The notes beneath the pieces are model-generated. The model ran no database searches and was not told the DNA's origin. It was given only the letters and a program-made list of their open reading frames with translations. Shown here one piece after another: positions 26,083 through 33,995 of a stretch of 38,421 nt of DNA. Where the stretch lies: positions 1 through 38,421 of the forward strand of contig JACZUI010000023.1 of the NCBI GenBank assembly GCA_022573225.1, read 5' to 3'. Source of the DNA: Acidobacteriota bacterium. GTDB lineage: Bacteria; Actinomycetota; Acidimicrobiia; Spongiisociales; ZC4RG35. Made by a program: the position numbers and the translations under genes. Position 1 is the first letter of the stretch. Each line of letters begins with the position of its first letter.

Positions 26083-26538
26083 ATGGAACTTCTCACGATT
26101 GGCGAGTTGGCGGATCGCTCGGGAGTGGCCACATCGGCTCTCCGGTTCTACGAGACCAAGGGGCTGATCGAGTCCGAGCGGACGGCCGGCAACCAGCGCC
26201 GGTATCCACGAGCCGCGCTGCGTCGCGTGTCACTGGTTCGCGCGGCCCAGGAGGTAGGCCTGTCACTTGGCGAGGTGGCCGAGGCGCTGGAGACCCTTCC
26301 CCACGACAGGACGCCCACCAAGAGTGATTGGGAAAAGCTGTCGCGATCCTGGCGAAAGCGACTCGACCGCCAGATCGCCGAGCTACAGGCCCTGCGCAAC
26401 GATCTGACCGACTGCATCGGGTGCGGATGTCTTTCCTTGAAATCGTGTGCAATCTTCAATCCGGCCGACGCCATCGCCGAGCGAGGATCAGGTCCGCGTT
26501 ATCTGCTGGGTGACGAGAAGATTCAGCCGACCGGCTGA
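26083..26538 (+). CDS. soxR: Redox-sensing MerR-family regulator SoxR
   Basis: This 151-residue regulator has the MerR winged helix (LLTIGELADRSGVATSALRF, then YETKGLIESERTAGNQRRY) and a dimerisation helix. It also has the SoxR iron-sulfur ligands Cys111, Cys114, Cys116 and Cys122 in DCIGCGCLSLKSC, with the same spacing as the enterobacterial protein. SoxR is activated when its [2Fe-2S] cluster is oxidised by redox-cycling molecules. In actinobacteria that lack SoxS it directly controls a few oxidoreductases and exporters. It diverges from the Rieske gene with the operator between them. Its 3' end overlaps the convergent ctaA end by 16 bp. Confidence 0.95.
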   Translation: MELLTIGELADRSGVATSALRFYETKGLIESERTAGNQRRYPRAALRRVSLVRAAQEVGLSLGEVAEALETLPHDRTPTKSDWEKLSRSWRKRLDRQIAELQALRNDLTDCIGCGCLSLKSCAIFNPADAIAERGSGPRYLLGDEKIQPTG

Positions 26539-27410
26539 GAAACCGGGGCCTCGACCTGGAGAGCTTCTGCCGAGGCAAGAACATATGCAATCCAAAGGGC
26601 GTCCGCCAGCAGTAGGTGCACGAGCTGCATCCAAACGGGCACACCGAGCAGGATGTTCAACGAACCGCTAAGCAACATCGCTCCAACCAGGATCGGCAGC
26701 GCCATGGTGGCGCGGGACCGGGTCAAGTCGGCTCTCCGCGACGCCCACCATCCCACCGAGGCCGCGAAGACAGCCAGCACCGGATGAATCACCCGGAGGC
26801 GGGTAAGGAAATGCTCGCCACCGGCCGACCCAGCATCCTTGGGGAACAGAGTGTCGGCTAGGGCGGTCACCGCCCCGGTGGCGGCGATCAGGATGAGGGC
26901 TGCCCCTCCGACGATGACCCAGGCCCGGAGGGCCCTGTCCTTGTTGAAGTCGAGCTTCCTTCCCCCGCTCAACCAGAAGGCGGTAAGAGCAAGTGCCGCA
27001 AGCAGGAAGAGGGTGTTGACCAGGTGGAGAGGGACGGCGACCGTGCGTGCCAAAGACGTGTCCTCGGCCACCCATTCGGCGAGGACGATGGCCGCCCCGA
27101 TGAGCGCCTCACCGATGATCGAGAGCACTGCGAGCACCACCCCGAACCTTGCCTGGCTCCCCTTGGGAACGGAGCGCCACACGGCAATGGCGAGTGCGAA
27201 CACAAGGAGGAGAGCGACGCCGCTGGCGACCCGATGGGTGAACTCGATGGCGGTGGCGCCTTCCAATTGGGGAACGATCTCCCCCTGACAGGTAGGCCAG
27301 GATCGACCACACCCGGCTCCCGACCCGGTCGCCCTCACCAAGGCCCCGAGGAGAATCACCCCGACATTGAATATCAGCACGAACCAGGCGTATTTGGCCA
27401 GCCGCGACAT
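26523..27410 (-). CDS. ctaA: Heme A synthase CtaA
   Basis: This 295-residue membrane protein has about eight TM helices in two related four-helix halves. It has GALVRATGSGAGCGRSWPTC, with the paired cysteines of the first extracytoplasmic loop, EFTHRVASG with a heme-ligand His, a further His in PLHLVNT, and RVIHPVLA and QLVHLLLAD in the second half. CtaA oxidises the C8 methyl of heme O to give heme A for cytochrome aa3 oxidase. ctaB and the cox genes are not in the window. The start at ATG 27410 lacks a strong Shine-Dalgarno. It diverges from a secreted-protein gene. Confidence 0.93.
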   Translation of the reverse strand: MSRLAKYAWFVLIFNVGVILLGALVRATGSGAGCGRSWPTCQGEIVPQLEGATAIEFTHRVASGVALLLVFALAIAVWRSVPKGSQARFGVVLAVLSIIGEALIGAAIVLAEWVAEDTSLARTVAVPLHLVNTLFLLAALALTAFWLSGGRKLDFNKDRALRAWVIVGGAALILIAATGAVTALADTLFPKDAGSAGGEHFLTRLRVIHPVLAVFAASVGWWASRRADLTRSRATMALPILVGAMLLSGSLNILLGVPVWMQLVHLLLADALWIAYVLASAEALQVEAPVSQPVG

Positions 27411-27487
27411 CGTTGAAGCCTAGGTGGCCCGTCGCACAGACCACCAGTTGGCCGTCCGGGTACCGTGAACGATGAGATGGTGGACCG

Positions 27488-28012
27488 ATGAAGTGGAGAC
27501 TCGGCTTGGCAGCAGCGCTGGTTATCGCCCTTGTCGCGTCCATTGCCAGCCCGGCCGCGGCGTGTGGATGCGACAACAAGCCGCTGAGCGCCATAGTTGC
27601 CCAAGCGGACACGATCTTCTCGGTTCGATCCCCGCCTCAAATCAACGGGGATGTAGCCAGTCCATTCACAGTCGAAGTTGAGCGTGTCTACAAGGGACAG
27701 GTCGGCCCGACAGCAGAAGTCTGGCCAACCGAAGGTCCTCTCGCCTGCGGCATCGACCCAACCGAGTCCGGCCCAGTCGGGCTGATTGCATCAGATTCCG
27801 ATGGGAAGACCACCATCGGCACCTGCCGACCGCAATACACCCTGGCAGACATCGAGGAAATCCTCGGACCCGGTTCCCCGCCAGGCCCGATCGTTTCGAT
27901 GACCAGCCCCTCATCAACAGTCTGGACACTGGGCAGCGGCATGCTTCTGGCCGGCATCGCCGGAGCACTGGTGTTGATCCGCCGACGTCGAAACCACTCG
28001 GACGAGGCCTAG
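27488..28012 (+). CDS. Exported Cys-containing protein with C-terminal anchor
   Basis: This 174-residue protein has a clear signal peptide (MKWRLGLAAALVIALVASIA, cleavage near SPAAA|CGCD) followed by CGCDNKPLSAIVAQADTIF. This resembles bacterial proteins with a TIMP/NTR-like fold that begin with CxC directly after cleavage. Further Cys residues (ACGID, GTCRP) could form disulfides. The C-terminus has a TM helix (LGSGMLLAGIAGALVLI) followed by RRRR, so it is tethered to the outer face of the membrane. The start is ATG 27488 with a GGTGGA segment upstream. It precedes the cysteine-synthase-like gene by 11 bp, so they may share a transcript. The function is unknown. Confidence 0.8.
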   Translation: MKWRLGLAAALVIALVASIASPAAACGCDNKPLSAIVAQADTIFSVRSPPQINGDVASPFTVEVERVYKGQVGPTAEVWPTEGPLACGIDPTESGPVGLIASDSDGKTTIGTCRPQYTLADIEEILGPGSPPGPIVSMTSPSSTVWTLGSGMLLAGIAGALVLIRRRRNHSDEA

Positions 28013-28023
28013 CCTTCGCGCCA

Positions 28024-28992
28024 ATGGACATTTTCGAGGACGTCCTCGGCGCGATCGGCGACACCCCGCTGGTGCGGCTGGCGAGGCTTCACCCTCCAGG
28101 AAATCTGGTGGCGAAGATCGAACACACCAACCCGGGCGGGTCGATCAAGGAGCGGATCGCCGTGTCGATGATCGATGAGGCCGAACGCAGTGGGCTCTTG
28201 CGGCCCGGCGGAACGATCATCGAACCAACCTCGGGCAACACCGGTGTCGGGCTCGCCATGGTCGGGGCAGTAAGGGGTTATCGCGTCATCTGCACCGTCC
28301 CAGAGAAGGTATCCCAAGAGAAACAAGACCTTCTCAAAGCTTATGGGGTCGAGGTGATCGTTACTCCCACCGAGTTGGGCCGAGAGCACCCCGATTCCTA
28401 TTACGGCATTGCCGACCGCCTGACCCGGGAGATCGAGGGCTCCTTTCGACCGGATCAGTATTCGAACATGGCCAACCCAGAAGCTCATTACGAGACGACC
28501 GGGCCGGAGATCTGGCGCCAAACCGACGGTGAGATCGACATCCTGGTAGCCGGAGTCGGGACCGGGGGAACCATCAGCGGGGTCGGCCGCTATCTGAAGG
28601 AGCAGAAGCCGGAGGTGACGGTGGTGGGTGCAGACCCGAGGGGCTCGATCTACACCCAAACGCATGACGGTGACGTTCATCAGTACCTCGTGGAGGGCGT
28701 CGGTGAGGACTTCTACCCGGACACGGTCGATCTAGACCTGATCGACCGGTGGATCGAGGTAACCGATGCAGAGTCGTTCGCCATGACCCGCCGCCTGGCC
28801 CGCGAGGAGGGCCTTCTGGTCGGTGGATCATGCGGGATGGCAGCACATGGTGCCCTCCAGGTCGCCTCTGAGGATCCTCAGGCTCTCACTGTTGTCATCC
28901 TCCCAGACTCGGGACGTGGTTATCTATCAAAGGTGTTCAACGACGATTGGATGCGCGAGCAGGGGTTCGAGACTCAGGAGTCTGCTGAATAG
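28024..28992 (+). CDS. Cysteine synthase/cystathionine beta-synthase family enzyme
   Basis: This 322-residue fold-type II PLP enzyme has the PLP-lysine segment NPGGSIKERIA, the substrate loop PTSGNTGVGLAMVGA, the phosphate-binding GVGTGGTISGVGRYL and, near the end, LPDSGRGYLSKVFNDDWM. The last block, together with VGGSCGMA, resembles cystathionine beta-synthases more than CysK, but the C-terminal CBS-domain pair is missing, so the length equals a plain cysteine synthase. It would make cysteine from O-acetylserine (or an activated serine) and sulfide, or cystathionine from serine and homocysteine. A hairpin follows about 30 bp after the stop. Confidence 0.9.
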   Translation: MDIFEDVLGAIGDTPLVRLARLHPPGNLVAKIEHTNPGGSIKERIAVSMIDEAERSGLLRPGGTIIEPTSGNTGVGLAMVGAVRGYRVICTVPEKVSQEKQDLLKAYGVEVIVTPTELGREHPDSYYGIADRLTREIEGSFRPDQYSNMANPEAHYETTGPEIWRQTDGEIDILVAGVGTGGTISGVGRYLKEQKPEVTVVGADPRGSIYTQTHDGDVHQYLVEGVGEDFYPDTVDLDLIDRWIEVTDAESFAMTRRLAREEGLLVGGSCGMAAHGALQVASEDPQALTVVILPDSGRGYLSKVFNDDWMREQGFETQESAE

Positions 28993-29020
28993 TGCTGTTC
29001 GATGCACATCTGATAACGAA

Positions 29021-29048
29021 GAGAGCCCCCGATCACTCGGGGGCTCTC
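29021..29048. terminator. Perfect 12-bp hairpin terminator
   Basis: The arms GAGAGCCCCCGA and TCGGGGGCTCTC enclose a TCAC loop. It lies 28 bp after the cysteine-synthase-like stop. The downstream plus strand is not U-rich (AACACATC). The minus strand tail (TTCGTTATC) is somewhat better, so the hairpin may serve both directions. Confidence 0.7.
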
Positions 29049-29344
29049 AACACATCAGCTCGGGCGTCGCTCGACAATGTCGCCGCGGTTGGACTAGCTC
29101 CGCGGTCGCCTTGAGCCGGGTGGTCCGGTTTGGAGTCGCCACCTGTCCCTGAGGACGAGCAGCGCATCAGCGGTCAGCGCCGCTCAGCGCCCGACCACCT
29201 CCAGAGTCCTAAAACATTCATACAAGTTCGGACCACCTCCTTTTCTCTGGTGAGGACAGTCTGCCACACCTTTGGGAGAAGCGACACCTCTTTTGCCGGG
29301 GACGAATGCGTAGAGTGGCCGCCCTACCGACGAGGGGATCCTGC
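29049..29344. other. Gene-poor stretch with repeats, possible structured RNA
   Basis: No convincing protein gene is present in these 296 bp. The 10-mer GACCACCTCC occurs twice (29193-29202 and 29231-29240), and its complement GGTGGTCCG stands at 29119-29127. It can pair with 29229-29237 (9 bp) or, less well, with the other copy. Other short hairpins include CCGCGG arms around 29080-29105. On the minus strand a perfect AAGGAGGT precedes only very short open frames. With the hairpin at 29021-29048 as terminator, a minus-strand RNA of about 200-250 bases is possible. It matches no RNA family that I know. Confidence 0.35.
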
Positions 29345-29833
29345 ATGCGGAGATGGATGATCATCGGAACAGCGCTGGTCGTAGCAATGGCTGCCTGCTC
29401 ATCGGCCGACTTGGCCGAAAACATCATCGAGCAGAGTGACGATGTTGGGAACATCGAGATCGATGAGAACGACGGCACGGTGGTGATCGAAATAAAGGAC
29501 GATGATGGCGACACGTCGGCGGTCATCGGCGGCGGTGACGTTCCAGACGACTTCCCCATCCCAGTTCCTGATGGCGGCAATGTGATGGCGGTAGTCACCC
29601 AGGGCGTCGACACTTCGCTCTCGATCACCTACCCCCAGGATCAATTCGAAAACCTCAAGGACTTCTACTCCGACTATGCCGCCAATACCGGAGAGGTTCT
29701 GGTGACGTTTGAGTCGGCGGACCCGCCCGGCGCGAGCTGGACAATCCAAACGGACAACCAGATCTTCAGCATCAGCGTGGGCGACACCGGCACCGAGGTC
29801 TCAGTTGCGCTGGTGGTTGTCACCAGCGGCTAA
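29345..29833 (+). CDS. Putative lipoprotein
   Basis: This 162-residue protein has a lipoprotein signal: MRRWMIIGTALVVAMAAC with the lipobox MAAC at Cys18. An acidic, repeat-like stretch follows (IEIDENDGTVVIEIKDDDGD), then a compact domain with VPDDFPIPVPDGG and TYPQDQFENLKDFYSDY. That second part resembles actinobacterial lipoproteins that start with a 'pDxfPsdvPlpdg' motif. It is probably anchored on the outer face of the membrane. ATG 29345 is preceded by AGGGGA at a good distance; an upstream in-frame start is less likely. The function is unknown. A weak hairpin follows the stop. Confidence 0.8.
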   Translation: MRRWMIIGTALVVAMAACSSADLAENIIEQSDDVGNIEIDENDGTVVIEIKDDDGDTSAVIGGGDVPDDFPIPVPDGGNVMAVVTQGVDTSLSITYPQDQFENLKDFYSDYAANTGEVLVTFESADPPGASWTIQTDNQIFSISVGDTGTEVSVALVVVTSG

Positions 29834-29850
29834 CTAGGCGTGCCTAATTC

Positions 29851-29868
29851 CCGGGGCATGACCCCCGG
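29851..29868. terminator. Short hairpin between convergent genes
   Basis: CCGGGG and CCCCGG arms with a six-base loop lie 17 bp after the lipoprotein stop and 17 bp before the convergent monooxygenase stop. No U-tract is present, so terminator activity is uncertain. Confidence 0.35.
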
Positions 29869-29884
29869 TGGAACTTGCACAGGC

Positions 29885-32206
29885 TCAAGTCCTGAAAACG
29901 TCGGGGGCCATCGGATCCTGTTCCCGCCGCCGGGCGTTGAGGCCCGAGAGGTACTGGTTCGGGAACGAATGCTCCGCGTATCCGAGGTCGATGGCGGCAT
30001 TCATCGTCCAGTACGGGTCGACCAGATGGGGCCGTGCCAGGACACATAGATCGGCGCGCCCTGCAACCAGGATGTTGTTGACATCGTCGATGCTCGAGAC
30101 GGCGCCCACCGTCATCGTCGCAATCCCCGCCTCATGACGGATGCGATCGCTGAACGGGGTCTGGAACAACCGGCCGTACTCCGGGTCTGCGTCGACTGAG
30201 GTCTGGCCTGTCGAAACATCGATCAGGTCACAGCCACGCTCTTTCAACTCGCGACTGAAAACCACGGCGTCGTCTCCAACGAATCCACCCTCGACCCAGT
30301 CGGTCGCCGAGATCCGGACCGAGATTGGCTTGTGCGCCGGCCAGACCTCCCGTACCGCCTCGAACACCTCGAGCGGGTAGCGCATTCGGTTCTCCAGCGA
30401 GCCCCCGTACTCATCGGATCGCTGGTTGACCAGCGGCGTCAGAAAGCTGGAAAGGAGATAGCCGTGGGCGAAATGAAGCTCGAGGAGATCGAACCCGGCC
30501 TCGTTGCCTCGCCTGGTCGCCCCGACGTGTTGATCGCGGACGAGGTCCATGTCGTCGCGAGTCATCTCTCGCGGCACCTGATTGTCGGGCCGGTACCGAA
30601 CGGGTGAGGGGGCCATGAGCTTCCAGTTACCGTCGTCAAGTGGCTCGGAGTCTCCCTCCCACATCAGCTTGGTCGATCCTTTTCTGCCGGAGTGACCGAT
30701 CTGGAGCCCGATTTTCGAGGTGGAGTGGCTGTGGACGAACTCGACGATCCTCGACCAGTAGCGAGTCTGCTCCCCGGTCCAGATGCCGGTGCACCCGAGG
30801 CTTATCCGACCCTCAGACGAAACACACGTCATCTCGGTCATCACCAGGCCGGCGCCGCCCACGGCCCGCGAGCCGAGATGCACCAAATGCCACTCGTTCG
30901 GCATCCCATCCACCGCGGTGTACTGGTCCATGGGCGAGACGACGATCCGATTCTCCAGCACGAGATCCCTGATCTTGAACGAGTGGAACATAGGCGGAAC
31001 CTTCGGATCCATCGGCACCGAGGTTTGATGATCTGAGCTGGCATACCAGCGATCTACCTGCTCCACGTAGTCGGCATCTCGAAGCCTGAGATTGTCGTAG
31101 GTGACGCGTTGGCTCCGGGTGAGCATCGAGAAAACGAATTGCTCGGGCGCGACATGCCGGTATCTCTCCACTCCTTCGAACCACTGGAGGCTGGCCTTGG
31201 CAGCGCGCTGGAGACTTTGCACCTCGGGGCGACGCCGGTCCTCGTAAACAGCTAGCGCCTCATCGAGCGGCATATCGCCGGTCACCACCTCGGCAAGGGC
31301 GATGGCATCCTCCATTGCGAGTTTTGTCCCGGAGCCCACCGAGAAATGAGCGGTGTGAATGGCGTCCCCCATCATCACGACGTTCTGGTGGCTCCACTTC
31401 TCGCAGGTGATCGTGGGGAACTGAAGCCACTTGGAGTTGTTGCCCACGAGACTCTCACCGTCGAGATGAACAGCGAACATCTCCTCACATCGTCGTAGGG
31501 CCTGCCCGTCGCTCGCCCCTGGTGGGAAGTCTTGGTCGGCAGTCTCGTCGAGACCCAGGCCGACCCAGGTCTCGGGGGCCATCTCAACGATGAAGGTGCT
31601 CCCCTCGCTGCTGTAGGGATATATGTGGGCCCACACCAAACCGGCTGAAGTCTCTTCGAAGATGAAGTTGAACTCGTCGAATACCTTGGCGGTTCCGAAC
31701 CAGATGTACTTGTTGCGCCGAAGGTCGACGGTAGGTCGAAGATGCTCAGCCAGCTCACGCCGGACCGTGCTGTTGGCTCCATCTGCGCCGACGATCAGGT
31801 CCGCCTCCGACAAGTCGGCCAAGCCGGCGATCTCCGTCGAGAAACGCAGCTCCGCCCCCACTTCCTCAGCCCGGGCGGTGAGGATTTCGAGGAGCCTCCG
31901 GCGACTGACCGCCGCGAAACCGTGACCTCCCGAATTGAAGACTCGTCCCATTGGGTGATAGACACGTATGTCGCCCCAGTGACGGAAGCTTTCGGTGAGC
32001 GCCCGGTAGCTCGGTTGGTCGGCATCCTCGAAATGGTCGAGGGTCTCATCGCTGAAAACGACTCCGAACCCAAAGGCGTCTCTAGGCGTGTTTCGCTCTA
32101 GAACGGTGACGTCAAAATCGGGGCGAGACTTCTTCACCAGAATGGCCAGGTAAAGGCCGGCCGGGCCTCCCCCAACAATGGCCATAGACATTGGCTCAGA
32201 TCTCAC
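29885..32206 (-). CDS. Two-flavin aryl-CoA monooxygenase/reductase (salicylyl-CoA 5-hydroxylase or aminobenzoyl-CoA type)
   Basis: This 773-residue fusion has an FAD monooxygenase (about 1-385; [43 protein letters not shown]) followed by an old-yellow-enzyme domain (about 400-760; [59 protein letters not shown]). This order is that of 2-aminobenzoyl-CoA monooxygenase/reductase and of salicylyl-CoA 5-hydroxylase/oxidoreductase. Such enzymes hydroxylate, and in the former case also reduce, the aromatic ring of an aryl-CoA. No CoA ligase or ring-cleavage genes are adjacent. The GTG 32206 start is shown; ATG 32191 is possible. It follows the HTH membrane protein by 12 bp and may be co-transcribed with it. 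Confidence 0.88.
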   Translation of the reverse strand: MRSEPMSMAIVGGGPAGLYLAILVKKSRPDFDVTVLERNTPRDAFGFGVVFSDETLDHFEDADQPSYRALTESFRHWGDIRVYHPMGRVFNSGGHGFAAVSRRRLLEILTARAEEVGAELRFSTEIAGLADLSEADLIVGADGANSTVRRELAEHLRPTVDLRRNKYIWFGTAKVFDEFNFIFEETSAGLVWAHIYPYSSEGSTFIVEMAPETWVGLGLDETADQDFPPGASDGQALRRCEEMFAVHLDGESLVGNNSKWLQFPTITCEKWSHQNVVMMGDAIHTAHFSVGSGTKLAMEDAIALAEVVTGDMPLDEALAVYEDRRRPEVQSLQRAAKASLQWFEGVERYRHVAPEQFVFSMLTRSQRVTYDNLRLRDADYVEQVDRWYASSDHQTSVPMDPKVPPMFHSFKIRDLVLENRIVVSPMDQYTAVDGMPNEWHLVHLGSRAVGGAGLVMTEMTCVSSEGRISLGCTGIWTGEQTRYWSRIVEFVHSHSTSKIGLQIGHSGRKGSTKLMWEGDSEPLDDGNWKLMAPSPVRYRPDNQVPREMTRDDMDLVRDQHVGATRRGNEAGFDLLELHFAHGYLLSSFLTPLVNQRSDEYGGSLENRMRYPLEVFEAVREVWPAHKPISVRISATDWVEGGFVGDDAVVFSRELKERGCDLIDVSTGQTSVDADPEYGRLFQTPFSDRIRHEAGIATMTVGAVSSIDDVNNILVAGRADLCVLARPHLVDPYWTMNAAIDLGYAEHSFPNQYLSGLNARRREQDPMAPDVFRT

Positions 32207-32218
32207 GATCGGCCGAGG

Positions 32219-33109
32219 CTAGAGCCTGAGCTGTCCGAAGAAATCATCCCACCAGGAGACCAAGGCACTGAGAGTGTTGGAGAAGGCCCAGAGCAGGACA
32301 ATGACCAATCCCACCATCAACACGATGGTCGCCAGGTTGCGAACCCGATACATCTGACGTTGCGTGCTGTCCTCCATGTAGGAGGGCTCCACGATCGGCG
32401 GGCTGGGGGCGGTGATAACCAACGACTCCCTGGGCGCGACATAACCGGGCTCGACCCTGGGTGGCAACGGGGGGACGTCATCCGACTCAACCTCAGACGG
32501 CGGCGGGAGGACATCATCCGACTCAACCTCAGACGGCGGCGGGAGGACATCATCCGACTCAACCTCAGACGGCGGCGGGAGGACATCATCCGACTCAACC
32601 TCAGACGGCGACGGGAGGACATCATCCGACTCAACCTCAGACGGCGACGGGAGGACATCATCCGACTCAACCTCAGACGGTGGCGGGAGGACATCATCCG
32701 ACTCAACCTCAGACGGTGGCGGGGTCGGTGCAACTTCCAGTTGCTCGTCGTCGGCCCCCGACTCGTCATCGTTCACGGGAGGTTGCTCAAGAGACTGGCC
32801 CACAGAACTGTCGTCAACCGGCGGAGCTGCGGGCTCGGGTCGGAGAGTGGCCAGAGCCTGCTCGACAGTGGGGCTGGTTTCCACCTCGGGAGTCGAAAGG
32901 CCGGCCTTGTCGAAGAGCATCCTCTCATCGAGTGCCAGAACTGCGGCTAAGGCCCTAACGACATCAGGATCATTCGGGGTGACCGTGTCTCTCTCCCAGC
33001 TTCGGACGGAGCTGGTTGACCGGCCAACAAGCTCGCCGAGCTTCGCCTGGCTCAACCCGGCCTTTGTCCGCCGGTAGCGAACGGTTCTCCCAAATGAGCG
33101 TTCCGGCAT
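32219..33109 (-). CDS. XRE-type HTH protein with repeat linker and C-terminal TM
   Basis: This 296-residue protein has an N-terminal XRE/Cro helix-turn-helix (TKAGLSQAKLGELVGRSTSS, then VRSWERDTVTPNDPDVVRAL). A Pro/acid-rich linker contains seven copies of a 12-residue unit (PPPSEVESDDVL and variants) at about 130-213. One TM helix follows near the end (LATIVLMVGLVIVLLWAF) with a short outside tail rich in Trp. The layout resembles RodZ-type membrane-tethered HTH proteins, in which the HTH may bind a cytoskeletal protein rather than DNA. ATG 33109 was chosen where the HTH begins; the frame is open 15 codons further. The linker length probably varies by repeat slippage. It diverges from selC. 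Confidence 0.8.
   Translation of the reverse strand: MPERSFGRTVRYRRTKAGLSQAKLGELVGRSTSSVRSWERDTVTPNDPDVVRALAAVLALDERMLFDKAGLSTPEVETSPTVEQALATLRPEPAAPPVDDSSVGQSLEQPPVNDDESGADDEQLEVAPTPPPSEVESDDVLPPPSEVESDDVLPSPSEVESDDVLPSPSEVESDDVLPPPSEVESDDVLPPPSEVESDDVLPPPSEVESDDVPPLPPRVEPGYVAPRESLVITAPSPPIVEPSYMEDSTQRQMYRVRNLATIVLMVGLVIVLLWAFSNTLSALVSWWDDFFGQLRL
32471..32722. repeat. Seven 36-bp tandem repeats (coding)
   Basis: Seven head-to-tail 36-bp units encode PPPSEVESDDVL-type dodecapeptides in the HTH membrane protein. Copies differ by only a few bases: some units have PSP for PPP, and the last ends DVP. This near-identity at DNA level suggests recent expansion and variable copy number. Confidence 0.95.
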
Positions 33110-33191
33110 CGCAGCCAACAGTAATGATGTGATCGAGCTTGGCGAGGAAGCCATACGCCTGAGCCAGTCCTAACCTCCCGCGTCTCATCAG

Positions 33192-33287
33192 GGAGGCGTC
33201 TGGACGCCTGGTGGGTCCCCCGGTCTTCAAAACCGGTGAGGGGTCGATTCGGCCCCTGGCGGGTTCGATTCCCGTTCGCCTCCGCCA
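33192..33287 (+). tRNA. selC: tRNA-Sec (anticodon TCA)
   Basis: This is a 96-base tRNA including encoded CCA. The acceptor arms are 33192-33199 and 33276-33283, 8 bp as in bacterial tRNA-Sec (the innermost pair is T-T). The anticodon stem CCGGT/ACCGG encloses the loop CTTCAAA with anticodon TCA at 33227-33229. A long variable arm (AGGGG/CCCCT, 33239-33257) is present, and the T arm has loop TTCGATT. The discriminator is G. It reads UGA as selenocysteine together with SelA, SelB and SelD, which are not in the window. A weak -10 candidate TAACCT (33171-33176) lies just upstream. Confidence 0.95.
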
Positions 33288-33518
33288 CACTTGGGATTCT
33301 GCCGATGATTCCAATATTTCGGACTTGCGTACGACCTCGTATATCAAACCACCGGTGCCAATCCCGGTGCCATTGACCAACCCGACCGAAGCACTCCAGA
33401 ATCAAGCAAGCTGACTCCACCAAACCCGGGGAACATCAGACCGTCTGGAAACCCGGGGCGGTTCATCATTATGTGTGAGTCGCATCAAGGGTGTGTGTAG
33501 ATTCGGATCTTTCTACCG
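33288..33518. other. Intergenic stretch after selC
   Basis: These 231 bp are less GC-rich than the surroundings. They contain a short inverted element (CCGGTGCCAATCCCGGTGCC) but no convincing gene, clear terminator or recombinase site. The promoter of the SRPBCC gene probably lies near its right end. Confidence 0.4.
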
Positions 33519-33995
33519 ATGGAGAAGCGCATGCCGAGAATCGAAGGTTCGATCGACATATCAGCGTCACGTCAGGCCGTCTGGGACTTGATGTGTGACG
33601 TTTCCCGCTATCCCGAGTTTGGGAACATGACCGACGTGGCCACGATGATTACCGAAGGCGAATTCGGTGAGGGGTCGATGTATTCAGAAACCGGCAAGGT
33701 CGCCGGGATGAAGTCCACGACCGAATGGACAGTCACACGTTTCGACCCACCTTCCGAACAGACCCACGTCGGAGAGGACAGTTCGATGCATATCGAACTC
33801 ATGTGGACCCTCGCCGAGATCGAGTCAGGAACGAGGGCCTCTCATGTTGTCGAGTTCAAAATGATGCCGGTCTTTCGGCCTCTTGGGGTCTTGCTTGAAG
33901 CCCTATTCGTAACTCGGATGATGACCAAGGAGATGGAAACTATCCGTGGTGACCTCAAACGCATCGCTGAAACCGAAGCAAGCACAGACAGATAA
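33519..33995 (+). CDS. SRPBCC-family (START-like) protein
   Basis: This 158-residue protein follows the polyketide-cyclase/START-like pattern: IEGSIDISASRQAVWDLMCD near the N-terminus, SRYPEFGNMTDV, a central beta-rich part with STTEWTVTRFDPPSEQT, and a long C-terminal helix (FVTRMMTKEMETIRGDLKRI). Such helix-grip proteins bind or modify hydrophobic ligands in the cytosol; the ligand is unknown. ATG 33519 and ATG 33531 are both possible starts, and no clear Shine-Dalgarno is present. The 3' end overlaps the convergent PhzF frame by 41 bp. Confidence 0.8.
   Translation: MEKRMPRIEGSIDISASRQAVWDLMCDVSRYPEFGNMTDVATMITEGEFGEGSMYSETGKVAGMKSTTEWTVTRFDPPSEQTHVGEDSSMHIELMWTLAEIESGTRASHVVEFKMMPVFRPLGVLLEALFVTRMMTKEMETIRGDLKRIAETEASTDR

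Noticed and set aside
29130-29219. Minus-strand micro-frames with in-frame TGA that could be selenoprotein-like
   Set aside because: Frames are about 13-15 codons before TGA, no SECIS can be argued, and read-through frames match nothing known.
32360-32958. Plus-strand repetitive frames and a possible CRISPR array in the 36-bp repeats
   Set aside because: The repeats are contiguous with no spacers and encode a regular peptide in the HTH protein, so they are coding tandem repeats and their complements.
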